NCBI RefSeq assembly: GCF_026340565.1
Contig: NZ_JAPEPB010000001.1
Span: 1,612,001 to 1,676,000 of the forward strand
Reading direction: 5' to 3'
DNA length: 64,000 bases
From: Kitasatospora sp. NBC_01287
GTDB taxonomy: Bacteria; Actinomycetota; Actinomycetes; Streptomycetales; Streptomycetaceae
Shown here: in pieces, positions 63,545-64,000 of the stretch
How positions within the stretch are numbered: the first letter of the stretch is position 1
Layout: each line of letters begins with the position of its first letter
Made by a program: the position numbers and the translations under genes
The notes under the pieces: model-generated
What the model was told of the DNA's origin: nothing
Databases searched by the model: none
What the model saw: only the letters and a program-made list of their open reading frames with translations

Positions 63545-64000
63545 TCAGAACACATGGAGCATCTGGTACAGCGCGGGGTAGACGATCATGACGGTCATCA
63601 GCAGGGTGAGCGCCGCGCCGGGTGCCACCATCTGCTCACTGGTGGCACCCGCCTCGGCCAGCTCGGTGGCGAGCAGTTCGTCGCGCAGGCCCTTGGCCCG
63701 GGCCCGCAGGGTGTCGTACACGGCGGCGCCGTCGGTGCCGGAGAGCCGCATGATGTCGGCCACGTCCTGCAGCGCGGTCAGGCCGAGTTCGGCGGCGAGC
63801 GCGTCCAGACCGTCCCACGGCGGTAGCCGGTCGGTGGCGGCCCGCTCCAGCGCGTCGCGGATCCGGCGGAAGACCGTGCCCCGCCCGACCGCCGCCGCCC
63901 GGCGCATCGCCTCGGCCGGCCCGTGGTCGGCCACCCGCTCCAGCGCGACGAGTTCGAGGTAGGCGGCGATGCCGTGCAGGTACTCGGTGCGGGCCTCCTT
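63545..64000 (-). CDS. tadC: TadC-like type II secretion F-domain protein (partial, 5' end outside window)
   Basis: The last 151 residues of a T2SSF-domain membrane platform protein. Visible are the cytoplasmic segment ELGLTALQDVADIMRLSGTDG, the AELAEAGATSEQMVAPG-like turn in ATELAEAGATSEQM and a C-terminal membrane helix, ALTLLMTVMIVYPALYQ. It is probably the inner membrane platform for Flp pilus assembly. The frame is open to the right edge, and the TadB/TadA genes would be expected beyond. Confidence 0.85.
   Translation of the reverse strand, partial: KEARTEYLHGIAAYLELVALERVADHGPAEAMRRAAAVGRGTVFRRIRDALERAATDRLPPWDGLDALAAELGLTALQDVADIMRLSGTDGAAVYDTLRARAKGLRDELLATELAEAGATSEQMVAPGAALTLLMTVMIVYPALYQMLHVF

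Overview
This window comes from a high-G+C actinomycete chromosome, most likely Streptomycetaceae (Streptomyces, Kitasatospora or a relative). Third codon positions are almost always G or C. GTG starts are common, operons are knitted by 4-bp ATGA/GTGA overlaps, and the gene families are typical of the group: TetR regulators, ECF sigma with a zf-HC2 anti-sigma, DUF4331, a Tad pilus locus with a LysM/BTAD protein, and secreted sedolisin and sialidase-like proteins.

Region 1 (1-988) is the start of argC, reading leftward and partial, behind an ArgR-box-like inverted repeat. Region 2 (989-15275) is a 14.3-kb Tn7/Tn5053-type transposon that is visibly less G+C-rich than its surroundings. Its boundaries can be read directly: a perfect 26-bp terminal inverted repeat starting TGTGACTGAG, flanked by a 5-bp target duplication (GCTGA). 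The left part holds a four-gene transposition operon: tnsA-like endonuclease, tniA/tnsB DDE transposase, tniB/tnsC ATPase and tniQ. To its right are cargo genes: a SUKH protein, an HNH-like protein, a HEPN/Ymh-like protein, and a divergent pair made of an AlbA_2 (Schlafen-type) protein and a 743-residue protein. The larger partner joins a methyltransferase-like lobe, an HsdS-like target-recognition domain and a HEPN domain. Further copies of the transposon ends inside the element suggest that cargo was added in steps. A second, unrelated 1,079-bp non-autonomous element with its own 26-bp inverted repeats, 5-bp duplication (AGACT) and one cargo gene is nested near the right end. The AlbA_2 / MTase-TRD-HEPN pair is my best candidate for an undescribed, probably defensive, system.

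Region 3 (15276-25958) is ordinary chromosome: a TetR/oxidoreductase divergent pair, an ECF sigma - anti-sigma - ABC exporter operon with a Crp-like site upstream, an FMN glutamate-synthase-family protein, an RlmG/RsmC-type rRNA methyltransferase and a serine hydrolase. Region 4 (26067-32069) has a QueA-like gene and an SDR in one operon, a TPR/DUF4331 pair, and a small secreted protein.

Region 5 (32212-42734) is mostly acyl-CoA metabolism: acyl-CoA ligase, TIGR03084 protein, two TetR regulators, acyl-CoA dehydrogenase, thiolase and a 3-oxoacyl reductase. An APC permease and a bacterial nitric-oxide synthase sit among them. A strong hairpin terminator closes the region. Region 6 (43105-57624) holds secreted and assorted genes: sialidase-like, S53 peptidase, a degenerate caspase-like protein, a NAD(P)-binding protein, a P-loop kinase-like protein, an AEC transporter, GNAT, a phospholipase-D-like exoenzyme with Ig-like repeats, SnoaL-like, metallo-beta-lactamase-fold and DUF4190-like proteins. 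Region 7 (57764-64000) is the distal end of a Tad pilus operon, ending in a 1,329-residue LysM/BTAD membrane protein and cut by the window edge within tadC.
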